From Paraburkholderia sp. (lineage in GTDB: Bacteria; Pseudomonadota; Gammaproteobacteria; Burkholderiales; Burkholderiaceae): DNA of 64,000 bases. The stretch is from positions 101,310 through 165,309 of the forward strand of contig SCRN01000031.1 in NCBI GenBank assembly GCA_004322045.1. Direction: 5' to 3'. Below are positions 8,640-19,218 of the stretch, piece after piece (within the stretch, counting starts at the first letter, position 1; every line of letters starts with the position of its first letter). A model generated the notes under the pieces. That model was not told where the DNA came from. It saw only the letters and a list, made by a program, of their open reading frames with translations, and made no database searches. The position numbers were made by a program, and so were the translations under genes.

Positions 8640-10237
8640 GAAGTGCTCCGATCTGGCGGGTTTTGCTCGCTCGTTGGGCTCGGCTGGATTGGCGGACTTG
8701 GCGGGCTTTGTGCGATGCGAGGCACGAGGTCCCGCACGACGCCGATCAGCATTGCGCGATCATCGGGCTGCAATTGCGCGCCGTGTTGCAGCGCCTGGCC
8801 CAACTTTGCTGCAATGCCGATGGCATCCAGGCGCGCGGGAAGCGCGTCGCGCACTTGCGCAACGGCCGCGTTCGGGCTTGCGTCGAACACGCCCTCGGCC
8901 AGGGCAAGCAACAAGGCAATTTCCCCGATCGGGCGCAGCGGCGAGAACCGCGGCTGGGCGATGAGTGCACGGATGCGTTCGCCGCGCGCGATCTGCGCCT
9001 TCAGGCGCGCATCGCTCAAGCCGCCGAAGCGCGTGAACATTTCGAGTTCGAGGAACTGCGCGTAATCGAGCCGCAACCGCCCGGAAGCGGCGCGCAACGC
9101 CGGAAGCTGCGCTTTGCCGCCTACGCGGCTCACACTGAGCCCGACATCGATCGCGGGCCGCTGATTCGCTGCGAACAAGCGCGCATCGAGCACGATCTGT
9201 CCGTCCGTGATCGAGATCAGATTGGTGGGGATGTAAGCGGCCAAATTCCCTGCGTCGGTCTCGGCGATCGGCATGGCCGTGAGCGAGCCGCCACCGCGCT
9301 CCGAACAGAGCTTCGCCGCACGTTCGAGCAAACGAGCATGCAAGTAGAAGATATCGCCGGGATAGGCTTCCCGCCCGGGCGGTGCGCGCGTGAGCAGCGA
9401 CAGTTCGCGATGCGTCGCGGCGTGCTTGGTCAGATCGTCGATCACGACGAGTGCATGCCCGCCGCGGTCTCTGAAATATTCGGCAATGCTGAACGCCGCG
9501 AACGGCGCGATCCATTGGAGGCCAGGCGGATCCGACGCAGATGCGACGACGAACACGCAACGCTCCGGCGCGCCGTGCTTGCGGACCGCATCGATCACGC
9601 GCTCGACGGCCGTCGCCCGTTGGCCGATGGCGACATAGACGCAAACCACGTCGGAATGTTTTTGATTGACGATCGTATCGATCGCAATCGAAGTCTTTCC
9701 CGTCGCGCGATCGCCGATAATCAGTTCGCGTTGCCCGCGGCCGATGGCGAACAATGCGTCGATCAGGAGAATGCCGGTTTCGATCGGCTCGGATACCAGC
9801 TCGCGTTCGATGATCGCAGGCGCTGGGCGCTCGATCGGGAGCGAGAGCGGCGCGTGTATCGCTTCGCCGCCATCGAGCGGCCTGCCGAGGGGATCGACGA
9901 TTCGGCCCAGCATGCCCGATCCGACCGGCACTTCGACCACGCGTCCGGTACCCAGCACGCGCGAACCGGCGGCGATGCCTGCGCAGCTATCGAGCAGCAC
10001 GCAGCTCAACGTATCGACATCGAGTTCGAGCGCGAAGCCGAACTGCCCGCCGTCGAATTGCAGCAGCTCGTTCAAGCGCACGTGCGGCAGCCCGCTCACG
10101 CGTGCGATGCCGTCCGCTACGTGTTCGACGCGCCCGACGATTTGCGTCTGCGGCGCGAGGCTGAGCCGTGCCAGCGCGCTCCTGCCGCGCACGAGCCAAG
10201 CCCCTTCGGCGGTTTCAGGCGTGGAATTCGTCGTCAT
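8636..10237 (-). CDS. atpA: N-type ATPase alpha subunit
   Basis: 533 residues. Nucleotide-binding head subunit. Walker A GDRATGKT (about 172-179) with [17 protein letters not shown] around it; [11 protein letters not shown] as the Walker B region; [14 protein letters not shown] near the catalytic interface. The N-terminal barrel has [17 protein letters not shown]. Non-catalytic nucleotide sites are expected in alpha. It overlaps atpF upstream by 23 bp and atpG downstream by 4 bp. Confidence 0.95.
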   Translation of the reverse strand: MTTNSTPETAEGAWLVRGRSALARLSLAPQTQIVGRVEHVADGIARVSGLPHVRLNELLQFDGGQFGFALELDVDTLSCVLLDSCAGIAAGSRVLGTGRVVEVPVGSGMLGRIVDPLGRPLDGGEAIHAPLSLPIERPAPAIIERELVSEPIETGILLIDALFAIGRGQRELIIGDRATGKTSIAIDTIVNQKHSDVVCVYVAIGQRATAVERVIDAVRKHGAPERCVFVVASASDPPGLQWIAPFAAFSIAEYFRDRGGHALVVIDDLTKHAATHRELSLLTRAPPGREAYPGDIFYLHARLLERAAKLCSERGGGSLTAMPIAETDAGNLAAYIPTNLISITDGQIVLDARLFAANQRPAIDVGLSVSRVGGKAQLPALRAASGRLRLDYAQFLELEMFTRFGGLSDARLKAQIARGERIRALIAQPRFSPLRPIGEIALLLALAEGVFDASPNAAVAQVRDALPARLDAIGIAAKLGQALQHGAQLQPDDRAMLIGVVRDLVPRIAQSPPSPPIQPSPTSEQNPPDRSTS

Positions 10238-10967
10238 GGGACAAGAGCTCGGCCTTCAGCGTTTCTAGATCGTGCCGGAAGCTGTTGCGCACGACGACAT
10301 GCGGCGCGACGAGTTCGAGCCCCGCGATCAGGCTCGAATCGACTTCCGTTTGCAAATTCACCTCATGGCCCACGGCCGTGGCAAGTGCCATGCGGCATTG
10401 CGTCAGTTCGTCGTCGCTTAGCGCTCGCGGCGCAATCAAACGCAGCGGGTCGGAGGGCTCGCCGAGGTGAAGGCGATTCTCCTCCGGCAGGGAGTGGACG
10501 GCATCCGCGAGAGGGGCGATGAAGCCTTCGACTAGCGCTTGCGGCGGGAGCCTGGACAGTAGCCGCGAGGCGATGTCGAGCGCGAATGCGCTGGCGCGCG
10601 CTGCATCCGCGCGTGCCGCGTTCTTGCGCATCAGATCGGTCTGTTCCAACGCGGATGCGTGCAACGCATCGGCTTCGGCGCGAGCAGCCGCGAGCAGCGA
10701 CGTTCGCAATTGCTCGGTCTGCGCCGAGACTTCGCTCAGCCGCTGCAGGCGCAGCGCATCCATCGAGGCGACTTCCTGTGCGGCCTGCTTGCGGTCGCGT
10801 TCGGCCATATCGCGCGCCGCCGATGCGTCTCGCATGATGGCGGCCGCGGCCTGCTGGCGATCGGCCATGATCTTGGCGACCGGCTTGAACAGAAAACGCG
10901 ACAACAGCCACACGAGCACCAGCACGTTGACGGTCTGAAAGGCGAGCGTCCACCAGTCGATGCGCAT
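10215..10967 (-). CDS. atpF: N-type ATPase subunit b with a delta-like C-terminal region
   Basis: 250 residues, much longer than a usual b subunit (about 156). Residues about 6-28 form one membrane helix ([18 protein letters not shown]). A long Ala/Arg/Glu-rich helix to about 150 is the peripheral stalk. The last ~90 residues resemble the delta/OSCP C-terminal domain: [19 protein letters not shown], then [14 protein letters not shown] and a final LETLKAEL helix. No separate delta gene exists in this operon, so this subunit probably supplies both b and delta functions. It starts 9 bp after the atpE stop. Confidence 0.9.
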   Translation of the reverse strand: MRIDWWTLAFQTVNVLVLVWLLSRFLFKPVAKIMADRQQAAAAIMRDASAARDMAERDRKQAAQEVASMDALRLQRLSEVSAQTEQLRTSLLAAARAEADALHASALEQTDLMRKNAARADAARASAFALDIASRLLSRLPPQALVEGFIAPLADAVHSLPEENRLHLGEPSDPLRLIAPRALSDDELTQCRMALATAVGHEVNLQTEVDSSLIAGLELVAPHVVVRNSFRHDLETLKAELLSHDDEFHA

Positions 10968-10976
10968 GTCGAACGC

Positions 10977-11225
10977 CTATTTGGTGAACGGGTTGGCGAA
11001 CAGCACCAGCAGCGCGACGACGAGGCAGTAGATCGCCATCGTCTCGATCATGGCTAAGCCGACGAACAGCGTGCGCGAGATCGTACCTGCCGATTCGGGC
11101 TGCCGCGCCAATGCATCCATGGCCGCGGCGACGGCGCGGCCTTCCGCCAGAGCGGGGCCGATCGCGCCGAACGACACGGCGATCGCCGCCGCAACGATGC
11201 TGATGAGTTGGATCCAATTGGTCAT
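10977..11225 (-). CDS. atpE: N-type ATPase c-ring subunit
   Basis: 82 residues from the ATG at 11225, two membrane helices. Ion-site residues visible: Glu28 in helix 1 (GPALAEGR) and Glu61-Thr62 with Tyr66 in helix 2 (AMIETMAIY). The double-Glu pattern is that of N-ATPase c subunits, which were first proposed to move Na+. From memory, work on the Burkholderia pseudomallei homologue reported a 17-subunit, proton-specific ring. Ion choice therefore cannot be read off this sequence. The start overlaps the end of atpB by 4 bp. Confidence 0.93.
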   Translation of the reverse strand: MTNWIQLISIVAAAIAVSFGAIGPALAEGRAVAAAMDALARQPESAGTISRTLFVGLAMIETMAIYCLVVALLVLFANPFTK

Positions 11226-11920
11226 GACGGTCCTTGCGATGGATGCGATGCGATCTCTGTGTGCTCGCCGAGGGCGGCGCCGATGAACACCGCCGCGAGC
11301 ACGGTGAAGATGTAGGCCTGAACGGCGCCGGTCAGAAGATCGAGCGCCATCAGCGGAATCGGTGCGAGCAGCCCTGCCAAAGAGAGGACGATGCCGATCA
11401 CGAAAACGCCGCTCATCACATTGCCGAACAGACGGACGACAAGTGAAAAGGTGCGCGTGATCTGTTCGACGAGATTGAGCGGGATCATGATCCACGTAGG
11501 CTCGGCGAACGATGCGAGATAGCGGCGGATTCCGCGCACTCGTACGCCGTAGTAGAGGGTCGCTGCGAACACCACGCAGGCAAGCGCAGCATCGGTTTCG
11601 ATGTGCGCGGTGGGCGGCTCGACGCCTGGAATCATGCCGGACCAATTGCAAACGAGGATGAAGACGAACAACGTGCCGATCAATGCGCGATATCGCGAAG
11701 GATCGGCCTGGATCGTGTCGCGTAGCTGACTATCGAGCGAAGTCACGAGCAGCTCCACCGCGACTTGCAGCTTCGTCGGCGCAAGCGATAAGCGCTTTCT
11801 TGCCCACAGCGTGGCGCCGACGATCACGATCATGATGGCCCAGGTGGTCACGACCGGCGCCGAGATCGAGACGACGCCAAGCCGCAGCAGCGGTTCGGTT
11901 GCGAGCGGGGAGTGGATCAT
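11222..11920 (-). CDS. atpB: N-type ATPase subunit a
   Basis: 232 residues, polytopic inner-membrane stator subunit. The essential stator arginine lies in SLVVRLFGNVMSG, the family's RxFGN signature. Other helices are visible around 20-40, 80-100, 115-130 and 170-215. It forms the ion half-channels against the c ring. It overlaps the end of atpR by 4 bp upstream and the start of atpE by 4 bp downstream. Confidence 0.93.
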   Translation of the reverse strand: MIHSPLATEPLLRLGVVSISAPVVTTWAIMIVIVGATLWARKRLSLAPTKLQVAVELLVTSLDSQLRDTIQADPSRYRALIGTLFVFILVCNWSGMIPGVEPPTAHIETDAALACVVFAATLYYGVRVRGIRRYLASFAEPTWIMIPLNLVEQITRTFSLVVRLFGNVMSGVFVIGIVLSLAGLLAPIPLMALDLLTGAVQAYIFTVLAAVFIGAALGEHTEIASHPSQGPS

Positions 11921-12201
11921 GGCGCTTGCCTCGTCAATCGAATCGCGACGTGCCGGGCAAGGACGATGCCGGCGAGGGCGGCCAGCAACGCGGCGGGGCC
12001 AAGACGAGCGAGGCCGAACAGCGCGAGCGCCAGCAGGGCGAACCGGAGCGCCTGCAAGGCGATCGCGGCGCCGATGGCGTGACGTGCGTAGCAGCGCGCG
12101 TTCGCGAACAGCGAAGCGAAATAGGCTGCGCCGACGATGCCGCCGGCCGCGGCGCCGATGGCGATCTTGAAGGAAGTGGCGAGGGCCGCCGTGGCGAGCA
12201 T
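11917..12201 (-). CDS. atpR: N-type ATPase accessory membrane subunit AtpR
   Basis: 94 residues from the ATG at 12201; this start has a good GGAGG a few bases upstream and sits 2 bp after the atpQ stop. A longer in-frame start at 12240 lies within atpQ and is less likely. Three membrane helices (about 5-28, 38-60, 65-85) with charged residues placed within or beside them (RCYARHA, RFALLA). AtpR occurs only in N-ATPase operons and is proposed to interact with the c subunit carboxylates during assembly. Confidence 0.85.
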   Translation of the reverse strand: MLATAALATSFKIAIGAAAGGIVGAAYFASLFANARCYARHAIGAAIALQALRFALLALALFGLARLGPAALLAALAGIVLARHVAIRLTRQAP

Positions 12202-12203
12202 GG

Positions 12204-12537
12204 TCAATCCTCCGGGTTCTGACGATGCATCCAGCGCCATGCGAGCCAGAGGCCGATCGCTGCGCCGATCATCAAGAGCGGCGCGGAAAAGAACACGCCG
12301 GTGGCGAAGTACCGGTCAAGCCAATGACCGATCCACAGGCACAGCAAGGTCGGGATGACGACCATCCATCCGAGCATGCCGATCTGGCCGAGCCTGGACC
12401 CGAGCGATGGCTCCGGCACATCGCGCGCTGCGCGTTCGCGCCGCACAGCGCGTTGGGCGCTTCGTTCCAGCAGATGCGAGCCATGATTGCGCGCCGGTTC
12501 TTTCGAATCTGGCTCGCGCGGCGGCACGTCGGGCTGT

Positions 12538-12548
<11 letters not shown>
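12204..12548 (-). CDS. atpQ: N-type ATPase accessory membrane subunit AtpQ (AtpI-like)
   Basis: 114 residues. A hydrophilic, Arg/Glu-rich N-terminal half (1-50) is followed by two membrane helices (about 57-75 and 84-104) with an AtpI-like WIGHWLDRYF loop between them. AtpI-type proteins help assemble c rings or supply Mg2+. The gene overlaps the end of atpC by 11 bp. Confidence 0.82.
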
Positions 12549-14567
<2,019 letters not shown>

Positions 14568-14605
14568 TCACCTCAACTATGTAGCGCGATCCGTTTCGGC
14601 CGTGG

Positions 14606-14619
14606 TTGATCGCGATCAA
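14606..14619. promoter_or_regulatory. FNR/Anr-type box, promoter-proximal (perfect TTGAT-N4-ATCAA)
   Basis: TTGATCGCGATCAA matches the FNR/Anr consensus at all ten specified bases. Its centre (14612.5) lies 29.5 bp from the 5' end of a minus-strand hexamer TACATA (14583-14578), exactly the class II distance (-41.5). A better hexamer, CATAGT, two bases further gives -43.5. It is placed to activate atpD, whose start lies about 140 bp further on. The atpD-hydrolase interval (14433-14779) holds this box, the second one, and no gene. Confidence 0.75.
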
Positions 14620-14654
14620 CTCGGGGCAGGATCGAATGGATGTCGTCGCTGCGG

Positions 14655-14668
14655 TTGACGCAGGTCAA
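14655..14668. promoter_or_regulatory. Second FNR/Anr-type box, upstream (TTGAC-N4-GTCAA)
   Basis: TTGACGCAGGTCAA keeps the dyad TTGA-N6-TCAA. Its centre is 49 bp from the first box, so it would lie near -90 relative to the proposed start. That tandem spacing is common for doubly FNR/CRP-family controlled promoters. The match is imperfect at the inner bases, so confidence is lower than for the first box. Confidence 0.55.
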
Positions 14669-14779
14669 CCCGCCCCCGTTCGCTGTCGCTGCGAACGAGG
14701 GGGAGGCCATCGCCGGGGGGGCGACGCGATCGAATTTGGATCTGAATTTGGGTGCGGATTGGATGTCATCCGCACCGCA

Positions 14780-15859
14780 TCAAAGCCGATCCGCGTCGAC
14801 CACGGCCTGGGTGAACGCTTGCGGCGCTTCTTCGGGCAGGTTGTGGCCGATGCCGCCCGTGACGAGGCGGAACTGGTACTTGCCCGCGAAGCGCTTCGCG
14901 TACGCCGAGGGTTGCGGATGCGGTGCGCCGTTGGCATCGCCTTCGAGCGCGATCGTCGGCACCGTGATGGGCGGGAACTGCGCCAGGCGTTTCTCGAGGG
15001 GCTCGTACTTCGCCTCGCCCTTGGCCAAGTCGAGCCGCCAGCGGTAGTTATGGGTGGCGATAGCCACTTGATCCGGGTTATCGAGCGCAGCCGCGCTGCG
15101 CTCGAAGGTGGCGTCGTCGAACTTCCATTTCGGCGAGGCCAACTGCCAAATCAATTTGGCGAAATCGTGGCGGTACTTGTCGTAGCCGATGCGGCCGCGC
15201 TCGGTCGCGAAGTAGTATTGGTACCACCACTGCAGCTCGGCTTGCGGCGGCAGCGGCGTCTTGCCAGCCTCCTGGCTGCCGATGAGATAGCCGCTCACCG
15301 TCACTAACGCTTTCACGCGTTGGGGCCACAGCGTCGCGACGATGTCGGCCGTGCGGGCACCCCAGTCGAAGCCGCCGAACACCGCGCGCTCGATGTGCAA
15401 GGCATCCATGAAATCGATGGCGTCCTGCGCCAGGGCGGCAGGCTCGGCGTTTCGCACGGTGCGAGCGGATAGGAAGCGCGTCTCGCCGTAACCGCGCGCA
15501 TACGGGACCAGCACGCGGTAGCCCTTGGCCGCGAGGGCGGGCGCGACCTGCTCGTAGCTGTGAATGTCGTACGGCCATCCATGCAGAAGAATGACGACAG
15601 GCCCGTTTGCCGGTCCCATTTCGGCATAAGCGACGTCCAGCACGCCTGCGTGGACGTGTTTCAGCGGCCCCCAGGGCGCTTCCGATGCAGCGGCCGCCGC
15701 CTGCGGTTGTGACGCTTGGTCTTGAGCATGTGCGACGGGAACGAGGCAACCGAGGCAACCGAGGCTCAAGGCAAAGGTGGCGGCGAATGCGGCGTAGTTG
15801 CGAGATTGCCCGTTGCGACCGCCGGTGGTGTGGGTTTTGCCGGTATAAAGCAGGGACAT
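14780..15859 (-). CDS. Exported alpha/beta hydrolase, epoxide hydrolase/haloalkane dehalogenase-like
   Basis: 359 residues. N-terminal signal peptide ending AHA-QDQ at about 46. The fold marks are the oxyanion motif LLHGWPYD (91-98), the nucleophile elbow GGFDWGAR with Asp165 instead of Ser, and GIGHNLPEE with His339. An Asp nucleophile places it with epoxide hydrolases and dehalogenases rather than esterases. Tyr-rich cap residues (WWYQYYFATE) would suit epoxide opening. It acts in the periplasm. It is transcribed away from the thioredoxin/two-component operon, and the shared 306-bp interval holds the GATACA repeats. Confidence 0.82.
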   Translation of the reverse strand: MSLLYTGKTHTTGGRNGQSRNYAAFAATFALSLGCLGCLVPVAHAQDQASQPQAAAAASEAPWGPLKHVHAGVLDVAYAEMGPANGPVVILLHGWPYDIHSYEQVAPALAAKGYRVLVPYARGYGETRFLSARTVRNAEPAALAQDAIDFMDALHIERAVFGGFDWGARTADIVATLWPQRVKALVTVSGYLIGSQEAGKTPLPPQAELQWWYQYYFATERGRIGYDKYRHDFAKLIWQLASPKWKFDDATFERSAAALDNPDQVAIATHNYRWRLDLAKGEAKYEPLEKRLAQFPPITVPTIALEGDANGAPHPQPSAYAKRFAGKYQFRLVTGGIGHNLPEEAPQAFTQAVVDADRL

Positions 15860-15933
15860 GATCGGTTTCCTTTTGGATGAAATGGCCGCGTGGTTGAGAA
15901 GCGTCGGCCGGTGTGTGTATGAAACCGTGGCCG

Positions 15934-15951
15934 CGTATCCTGCATGTATCG
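15934..15951 (-). promoter_or_regulatory. Tandem GATACA-type boxes, minus-strand orientation
   Basis: CGTATC (15934-15939) and TGTATC (15945-15950) are the reverse complements of GATACG and GATACA, 11 bp apart, on the side of the hydrolase start. Direct hexamers one helical turn apart are the usual form of OmpR-family response regulator sites. Confidence 0.4.
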
Positions 15952-15995
15952 CGGCAGGCGCGAAATCTCATCGGAATGTGTCGCGCGCAGCGCCG

Positions 15996-16012
15996 GATAC
16001 ATTCCGATACAT
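15996..16012 (+). promoter_or_regulatory. Tandem GATACAT boxes, exact 10-bp period
   Basis: GATACAT occurs at 15996-16002 and again at 16006-16012, exactly 10 bp apart. It lies in the intergenic interval upstream of the thioredoxin-response regulator-kinase genes, a plausible binding site for the OmpR-type regulator encoded there. Confidence 0.5.
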
Positions 16013-16047
16013 AACGCGGCCGCTTATCGGCGTCCGGGCGTGCGGCG

Positions 16048-16065
16048 AATACAAACGGATACAAA
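16048..16065 (+). promoter_or_regulatory. Tandem (G/A)ATACAAA boxes, exact 10-bp period
   Basis: AATACAAA (16048-16055) and GATACAAA (16058-16065) form a second direct pair with a 10-bp period, 42 bp (about four helical turns) after the previous pair. The two pairs share the core ATACA. Confidence 0.5.
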
Positions 16066-16165
16066 AGGCGGGGAAAGCGGACACGCTGCGGATAACCACG
16101 CAGACGTAAATGGCGTGCAGGGCGACGCACGACGCGCCGTCAAGCACGACTGGAGAGGCACACCC

Positions 16166-16711
16166 ATGACTTTTTCTCGATTCGCCATCGCGGCGCTCGC
16201 CCTGTCGAGCGCCGTGTTACTCACGTTCCGGCTTGCGTCGGGCGGTTTGCCCAGCGAGCAACAATCGGCGGCGCAGGGGCTTGCGCCCGGCTTCGACGGC
16301 GCCGATCGTTGGTACAACTCGCCGCCGTTGACGCTCGATGCGCTGCGCGGCAAGGTGGTGCTCGTCGAGTTCTGGACGCGCGAATGCATCAATTGCATTC
16401 ACGTGCTCCCGCATACGAAGGCGCTGCACGACGCATACGCCAAAGACGGGCTGGTAGTGGTGGGCGTGCATACGCCGGAATACGAGGAGGAACGCGACCC
16501 GGCGGCCCTGCAGGCCGCACTCGATCGATATGGGATCATGTGGCCCGTCGCGGTGGACAATGAGTCCCGCATTTGGAACGCCTACGGCAATCGCTTCTGG
16601 CCCGCGATCTACTTGATCGACCGCAATGGCCGCGTGGTTTATCGGCATTACGGCGAAGGCGACTACGAGCAAACCGAGCAGCGAGTGCGCGCGCTGCTCG
16701 GAAAGGCTTGA
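16166..16711 (+). CDS. Periplasmic thioredoxin-like protein (TlpA/ResA family)
   Basis: 181 residues from the ATG at 16166, preceded by GGAGAGG. One N-terminal membrane anchor or signal (about 5-23). The thioredoxin fold has an unusual active site CINC (Cys74-Cys77) in FWTRECINCIHVLP, and a cis-Pro loop FWPAIYLID. The TlpA/DipZ-like C-terminal group with W-T-x3-CINC reduces periplasmic disulfides or delivers electrons to cytochrome maturation. It is first in a run with a response regulator (gap 62 bp) and a histidine kinase, which suggests a redox or envelope-stress link. Confidence 0.8.
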   Translation: MTFSRFAIAALALSSAVLLTFRLASGGLPSEQQSAAQGLAPGFDGADRWYNSPPLTLDALRGKVVLVEFWTRECINCIHVLPHTKALHDAYAKDGLVVVGVHTPEYEEERDPAALQAALDRYGIMWPVAVDNESRIWNAYGNRFWPAIYLIDRNGRVVYRHYGEGDYEQTEQRVRALLGKA

Positions 16712-16773
16712 CACTAGGTCCTTGATCCTAGGTCCTAGGCCGCGAATTCGACAACGAATAGGCAACGAAGAGC

Positions 16774-17514
16774 ATGGAACATATCGACCACATCCTCGTC
16801 GTCGACGACGACCGTGAAATTCGCTCTGGCGTCGTCGAGTATCTACGCAAGAACGGGCTGCGCGCCAGCGCCGCCGTGAATGGCCGGGAGATGTTCGCGC
16901 AACTCGATTCGTCGGCGTTCGATTTGATCGTGCTCGACATCATGATGCCGGGCGACGACGGTCTCGTGCTGTGCCGCACGCTGCGCGGCGGGAAGCATAA
17001 AGCCGTGCCGATCCTATTGCTCACCGCACGCGACGACGAAACCGACCGCATCGTCGGCCTCGAAATGGGCGCCGACGATTACGTGGTCAAGCCGTTCTCG
17101 CCGCGCGAGCTGCTTGCGCGCATCAAAGCCGTGATCCGTCGCGCGCGCATGCTGCCGCCTAATTTACGCATCACCGAAACCGCCGAGATGCTCTCGTTCG
17201 GCCGCTGGCGGCTCGACACGACGGCGCGTCACCTCATCGACGAACAGAACACCGTCGTCGCGCTGAGCGGCGCCGAATTCCGGCTCTTACGCGTGTTTTT
17301 GGATCATCCGCAGCGTGTGCTGTCGCGCGATCAACTGCTCAATCTGACGCAGGGCAGGGACGCGGAGCTCTTCGATCGCTCGATCGATTTACTGGTGAGC
17401 CGTCTGCGCAGCAGGCTGGAAGACAACGCGAAGGAGCAGTCGTATATCAAGACCGTGCGTAGCGAGGGATACGTCTTCAGCATGGCGGTCACGCTGCAGG
17501 GGGACGACACGTGA
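16774..17514 (+). CDS. OmpR-family response regulator
   Basis: 246 residues. Receiver domain: acidic pocket Asp11-Asp13, phospho-acceptor Asp55 in LIVLDIMMPG, Thr84 and Lys106 (VVKPFSPREL). The C-terminal winged helix (about 150-240) has ALSGAEFRLLRVFLDHPQ and the recognition region SIDLLVSRLRSRLE. Its closest architecture is OmpR/TctD-like. The end overlaps the kinase start by 4 bp. It probably binds the GATACA repeats upstream of the operon (inference). Confidence 0.92.
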   Translation: MEHIDHILVVDDDREIRSGVVEYLRKNGLRASAAVNGREMFAQLDSSAFDLIVLDIMMPGDDGLVLCRTLRGGKHKAVPILLLTARDDETDRIVGLEMGADDYVVKPFSPRELLARIKAVIRRARMLPPNLRITETAEMLSFGRWRLDTTARHLIDEQNTVVALSGAEFRLLRVFLDHPQRVLSRDQLLNLTQGRDAELFDRSIDLLVSRLRSRLEDNAKEQSYIKTVRSEGYVFSMAVTLQGDDT

Positions 17515-18836
17515 GCGGCGCGGCACCAAATGCCTCGATGCGCTGGCTGCCGCGACGCATGGCCTCTCGCGTGTATTTGATTATTTTCGCGGGACTGATG
17601 CTGGCGCAGGCGCTTTCGTTCGCGTTGATGTATTACGAGCGCGATCAAAGCGCCACGACGGTGATGCTCGATTCGGTGGAGCACGAAGTCGGCACCTCGG
17701 TAGCCGTGCTGGACCGTTTGCCCGCAGCGGAACGCCCCAGTTGGCTGAGCCGCCTGCAACGCGACAACTACCGTTTCATCCTTGGCGATGGACGGCCGGG
17801 AACGCCGCTCGCCTCCCAGCGCTCGCGCGAGCTCATGTATCGGATCGAGCGGGAAGTCGGCCCCGGCTATCACGTAAAGGCCGATACGATCTCGATGCAT
17901 CCCGAGCTGTACCAAGTGCACTTCACGTTGCACGACGGTGAGCCGCTTACGCTGGAAGTCACGCCGCGCGGCGTACCGCCGATCGCGCAGTGGCTGCCTA
18001 TCGTGCTGGTGTTGCAGTTGCTGCTGTTGCTCGCGTGCACGTGGCTGGCGGTGCGTTTGGCCACGCGGCCGTTGACGCAGCTCGCGCGGGCCGCGGAAGC
18101 GATGACGCCGACGGCGGAGGGGCCGCGCATGAGCGAGGCTGGTCCCATCGAAGTGTCGCAAGCCGCGGTTGCGTTCAATACGATGCAAGAGCGCGTCAGC
18201 CGCCACGTCAAGGAGCGGCTGCACATTCTCGCTTCGATTTCGCACGATCTGCAGACGCCGATCACGCGCATGCGGTTGCGTGCCGAGGCGTTGGAAGAGA
18301 ACGAAGATCGCGTCAAGCTGCTTGGGGATTTGCACGAGATGGAGCACCTCGTGCGCGAAGGCGTGGCTTATGCGCGCAGCGCGCATGGCGGCGCCGAAGC
18401 GCCGGTGCGTATGGATGTGGGCGCGTTTCTGGAAAGCGTCGTGTTCGATTATCAGGACGTGGGCAAACCGGTTACGTTGACAGCCTCGGTCAGCGGCGTA
18501 TCGATGGTGCGCCGGCAGGCGCTGCGGCGCGTGCTGGGCAACTTGATCGACAACGCGATCAAGTACGGCGGCGCGGCGCAAGTGAGCGCGTGGCGCAACG
18601 ACGAAGGCGCGCTGTGCGTGGCTGTGCTCGATCGTGGCCCCGGTATTCCCGAACACGAACTCGATCGCGTGCTCGAGCCGTTCTACCGCTTGGAAGGGTC
18701 GCGCAACCGCGACACGGGCGGTGCGGGCTTGGGTCTTGCGATTGCGGTGCAGCTGACGCGCGCCATCGGCGGTAGCCTCGAGCTCGCCAACCGGCAGGGC
18801 GGGGGGCTGACGGCCACGGTCGTCTTGCACGTATGA
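17511..18836 (+). CDS. EnvZ-like sensor histidine kinase
   Basis: 441 residues. TM1 at about 22-42, a periplasmic sensor region of about 115 residues, TM2 at about 160-182, then HAMP (ATRPLTQLARAAEAM). The HisKA motif SISHDLQTPITRMR has the phospho-acceptor His245. HATPase_c: N box NLIDNAIKYG, G1 DRGPGIP, G2 GGAGLGLAIA. It is co-translated with the response regulator. The signal is unknown; linkage to a periplasmic thioredoxin and an epoxide-hydrolase-like enzyme suggests an envelope redox or xenobiotic cue. Confidence 0.92.
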   Translation: MSGAAPNASMRWLPRRMASRVYLIIFAGLMLAQALSFALMYYERDQSATTVMLDSVEHEVGTSVAVLDRLPAAERPSWLSRLQRDNYRFILGDGRPGTPLASQRSRELMYRIEREVGPGYHVKADTISMHPELYQVHFTLHDGEPLTLEVTPRGVPPIAQWLPIVLVLQLLLLLACTWLAVRLATRPLTQLARAAEAMTPTAEGPRMSEAGPIEVSQAAVAFNTMQERVSRHVKERLHILASISHDLQTPITRMRLRAEALEENEDRVKLLGDLHEMEHLVREGVAYARSAHGGAEAPVRMDVGAFLESVVFDYQDVGKPVTLTASVSGVSMVRRQALRRVLGNLIDNAIKYGGAAQVSAWRNDEGALCVAVLDRGPGIPEHELDRVLEPFYRLEGSRNRDTGGAGLGLAIAVQLTRAIGGSLELANRQGGGLTATVVLHV

Positions 18837-19046
18837 GTGTGCGAACCACGACGCATTAGGAAATTCCCTATGTGCCACCCCGCGCGGCACCCCGTTCAAC
18901 ACGCGGCAAAGCCGTGCATCGCCCTCTCTTTGCACCGCCGAATGCCCGCCCCCATTGGGTCATAGCACATCGCGCGATTTCGGCCGATATTCAACGAACG
19001 CTACATTCGCCGGCCGCATAACCGGACGTATGGCAAAGGGCGAACA

Positions 19047-19084
19047 AAATGTATCGGGATGCGACCATTTGGCTTGGTACGCTT
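19047..19084 (+). repeat. 38-bp intergenic element, copy 1 (AAATGTATCG ... TTGGCTTGGTACGCT)
   Basis: Aligns without gaps to 30343-30380 with 28 of 38 identical bases, concentrated in the two arms AAATGTATCG and TTGGCTTG-R-TACGCT. It lies in the 382-bp gap (18837-19218) before the betaine transporter genes, where I see no other gene or RNA. The arms contain GTATC and GGTAC 20 bp apart. Probably a shared promoter or operator. Confidence 0.5.
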
Positions 19085-19218
19085 GATTTCACGTAATAGA
19101 CATCAACCAGCGATTGGCCGTCGCCGCAGGATTCGCCGCGAGCGACGACGAATGCGAGCCGACGCGCTGCACGAGTCGTCGCCGTCGATTTCTTGAACTT
19201 GCCAGTTGAGATCAAAGC

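Noticed and set aside
8663..10522. Long open frame on the plus strand (over 600 codons)
   Set aside because: It is antisense to atpA and atpF, which have clear Walker and family motifs; high GC content creates such shadow frames.
19070..19084. Sigma-54 promoter in the 38-bp element (TTGGCTTG...GC)
   Set aside because: GG to GC distance is 10 bp, not the required 12, in both copies.
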